The position numbers were made by a program, and so were the translations under genes. The notes beneath the pieces are model-generated. The model ran no database searches. It saw nothing but the letters and a program-made list of their open reading frames with translations, and was not told the DNA's origin. From contig JAATVL010000262.1 of assembly GCA_014523525.1 (NCBI GenBank), positions 1-5,503 of the forward strand: DNA of 5,503 nt, written 5' to 3'. The DNA comes from Nitrososphaerales archaeon TH703 (lineage in GTDB: Archaea > Thermoproteota > Nitrososphaeria > Nitrososphaerales > Nitrososphaeraceae). Within the stretch, counting starts at the first letter, position 1; every line of letters begins with the position of its first letter. Of this stretch, positions 5,301-5,503 are shown in pieces.

Positions 5301-5380
5301 TTGAATTAATAATTGTGTCAGAAGATTGCGTAGGTACTATTAGATTTGAGATTAAGCTATTTCCCCTATCATCCAAACCT

Positions 5381-5388
5381 TTTATATC
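5381..5388 (+). promoter_or_regulatory. TATA box of the gene at 5417
   Basis: TTTATATC is preceded by the purine-containing CCAAACC, a plausible BRE. Its centre is about 32 bases before the ATG, giving a leader of about five bases or none. An overlapping TATATG (5389-5394) would give a spacing of about 25 bases. Confidence 0.5.
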
Positions 5389-5416
5389 TATATGATATGC
5401 ATAATTCCAGTACAAA

Positions 5417-5503
5417 ATGAGGACCAAATTTGGCTTTACCCAAGGATTAAATATCGCAAGACTAGGTCTGGATGAAATGCAAATAATGACAGCTTGTCAA
5501 ATT
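5417..5503 (+). CDS. probable luciferase-like (F420/FMN) oxidoreductase, N-terminus only
   Basis: An ATG opens 29 codons that run to the window edge without a stop. The sequence begins MRTKFGFTQGLNIARLGLDE and continues MQIMTACQI. A short KFGF beta strand at the very start followed by a polar loop and a helix is how luciferase-like TIM-barrel monooxygenases (LLM class, often F420-dependent) begin, where the helix normally leads into an 'AEexGFDSiWvxDH' motif. That motif would lie beyond the window, so the family is inferred from little sequence. Coding status is supported by the TATA box upstream and the uninterrupted frame. It is divergent from the acylphosphatase gene. Confidence 0.6.
   Translation, partial: MRTKFGFTQGLNIARLGLDEMQIMTACQI

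Noticed and set aside
1..5503. tRNA, rRNA, CRISPR array, riboswitch
   Set aside because: No T-loop-like sequence in a cloverleaf context, no regularly spaced repeats and no long structured leader were seen on either strand.

Overview
The window is AT-rich and looks archaeal, most likely from a soil ammonia-oxidising thaumarchaeon (Nitrososphaerales, Nitrosocosmicus-like). This is inference. It rests on archaeal TATA boxes placed about 27 bases before likely leaderless start codons, on GTG and TTG starts without Shine-Dalgarno sequences, and on the gene set: a secreted PsbP-like protein, ChaB, DM13, an ABC-2 permease and a CDF metal transporter. No rRNA, tRNA, CRISPR array or insertion sequence was seen.

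Layout: (1) 1-558, minus strand, a secreted PsbP-like protein cut by the window edge; just upstream of its start (563-601) lies what looks like the last codons of a second, lost PsbP copy. (2) 709-1086, plus strand, a small zinc-ribbon protein that runs tail to tail into (3) a CDF-family metal transporter on the minus strand (1003-1971). (4) 1972-2448, no intact gene, but two short plus-strand stretches look like gene fragments. (5) 2449-3201, minus strand, an ABC-2 permease without its ATPase in view. (6) 3256-3520, plus strand, a broken ChaB gene, divergent from the permease; one palindromic TATATA lies exactly midway between the two start codons. (7) 3604-3899, plus strand, a doubtful 35-residue ORF overlapping a very cysteine-rich 63-residue ORF. 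(8) Minus strand from 5267 down to 4005: acylphosphatase, a decayed DM13-domain gene, and a VOC (glyoxalase-fold) protein, possibly a former operon. (9) 5417 to the end, plus strand, the first 29 codons of a gene that resembles a luciferase-like oxidoreductase.

The main result is that the apparently empty stretches are partly gene remains. The DM13 gene (one frameshift, two in-frame stops, one lost tryptophan) and the ChaB gene (frameshift plus stop) can be reconstructed almost whole. The PsbP tail and the fragments at 2038-2250 are weaker cases. The intact genes are ordinary cell-envelope transport and small metabolic proteins with no clear shared pathway. I did not find convincing evidence for a new multi-gene system; the region reads as an accessory stretch undergoing gene decay.
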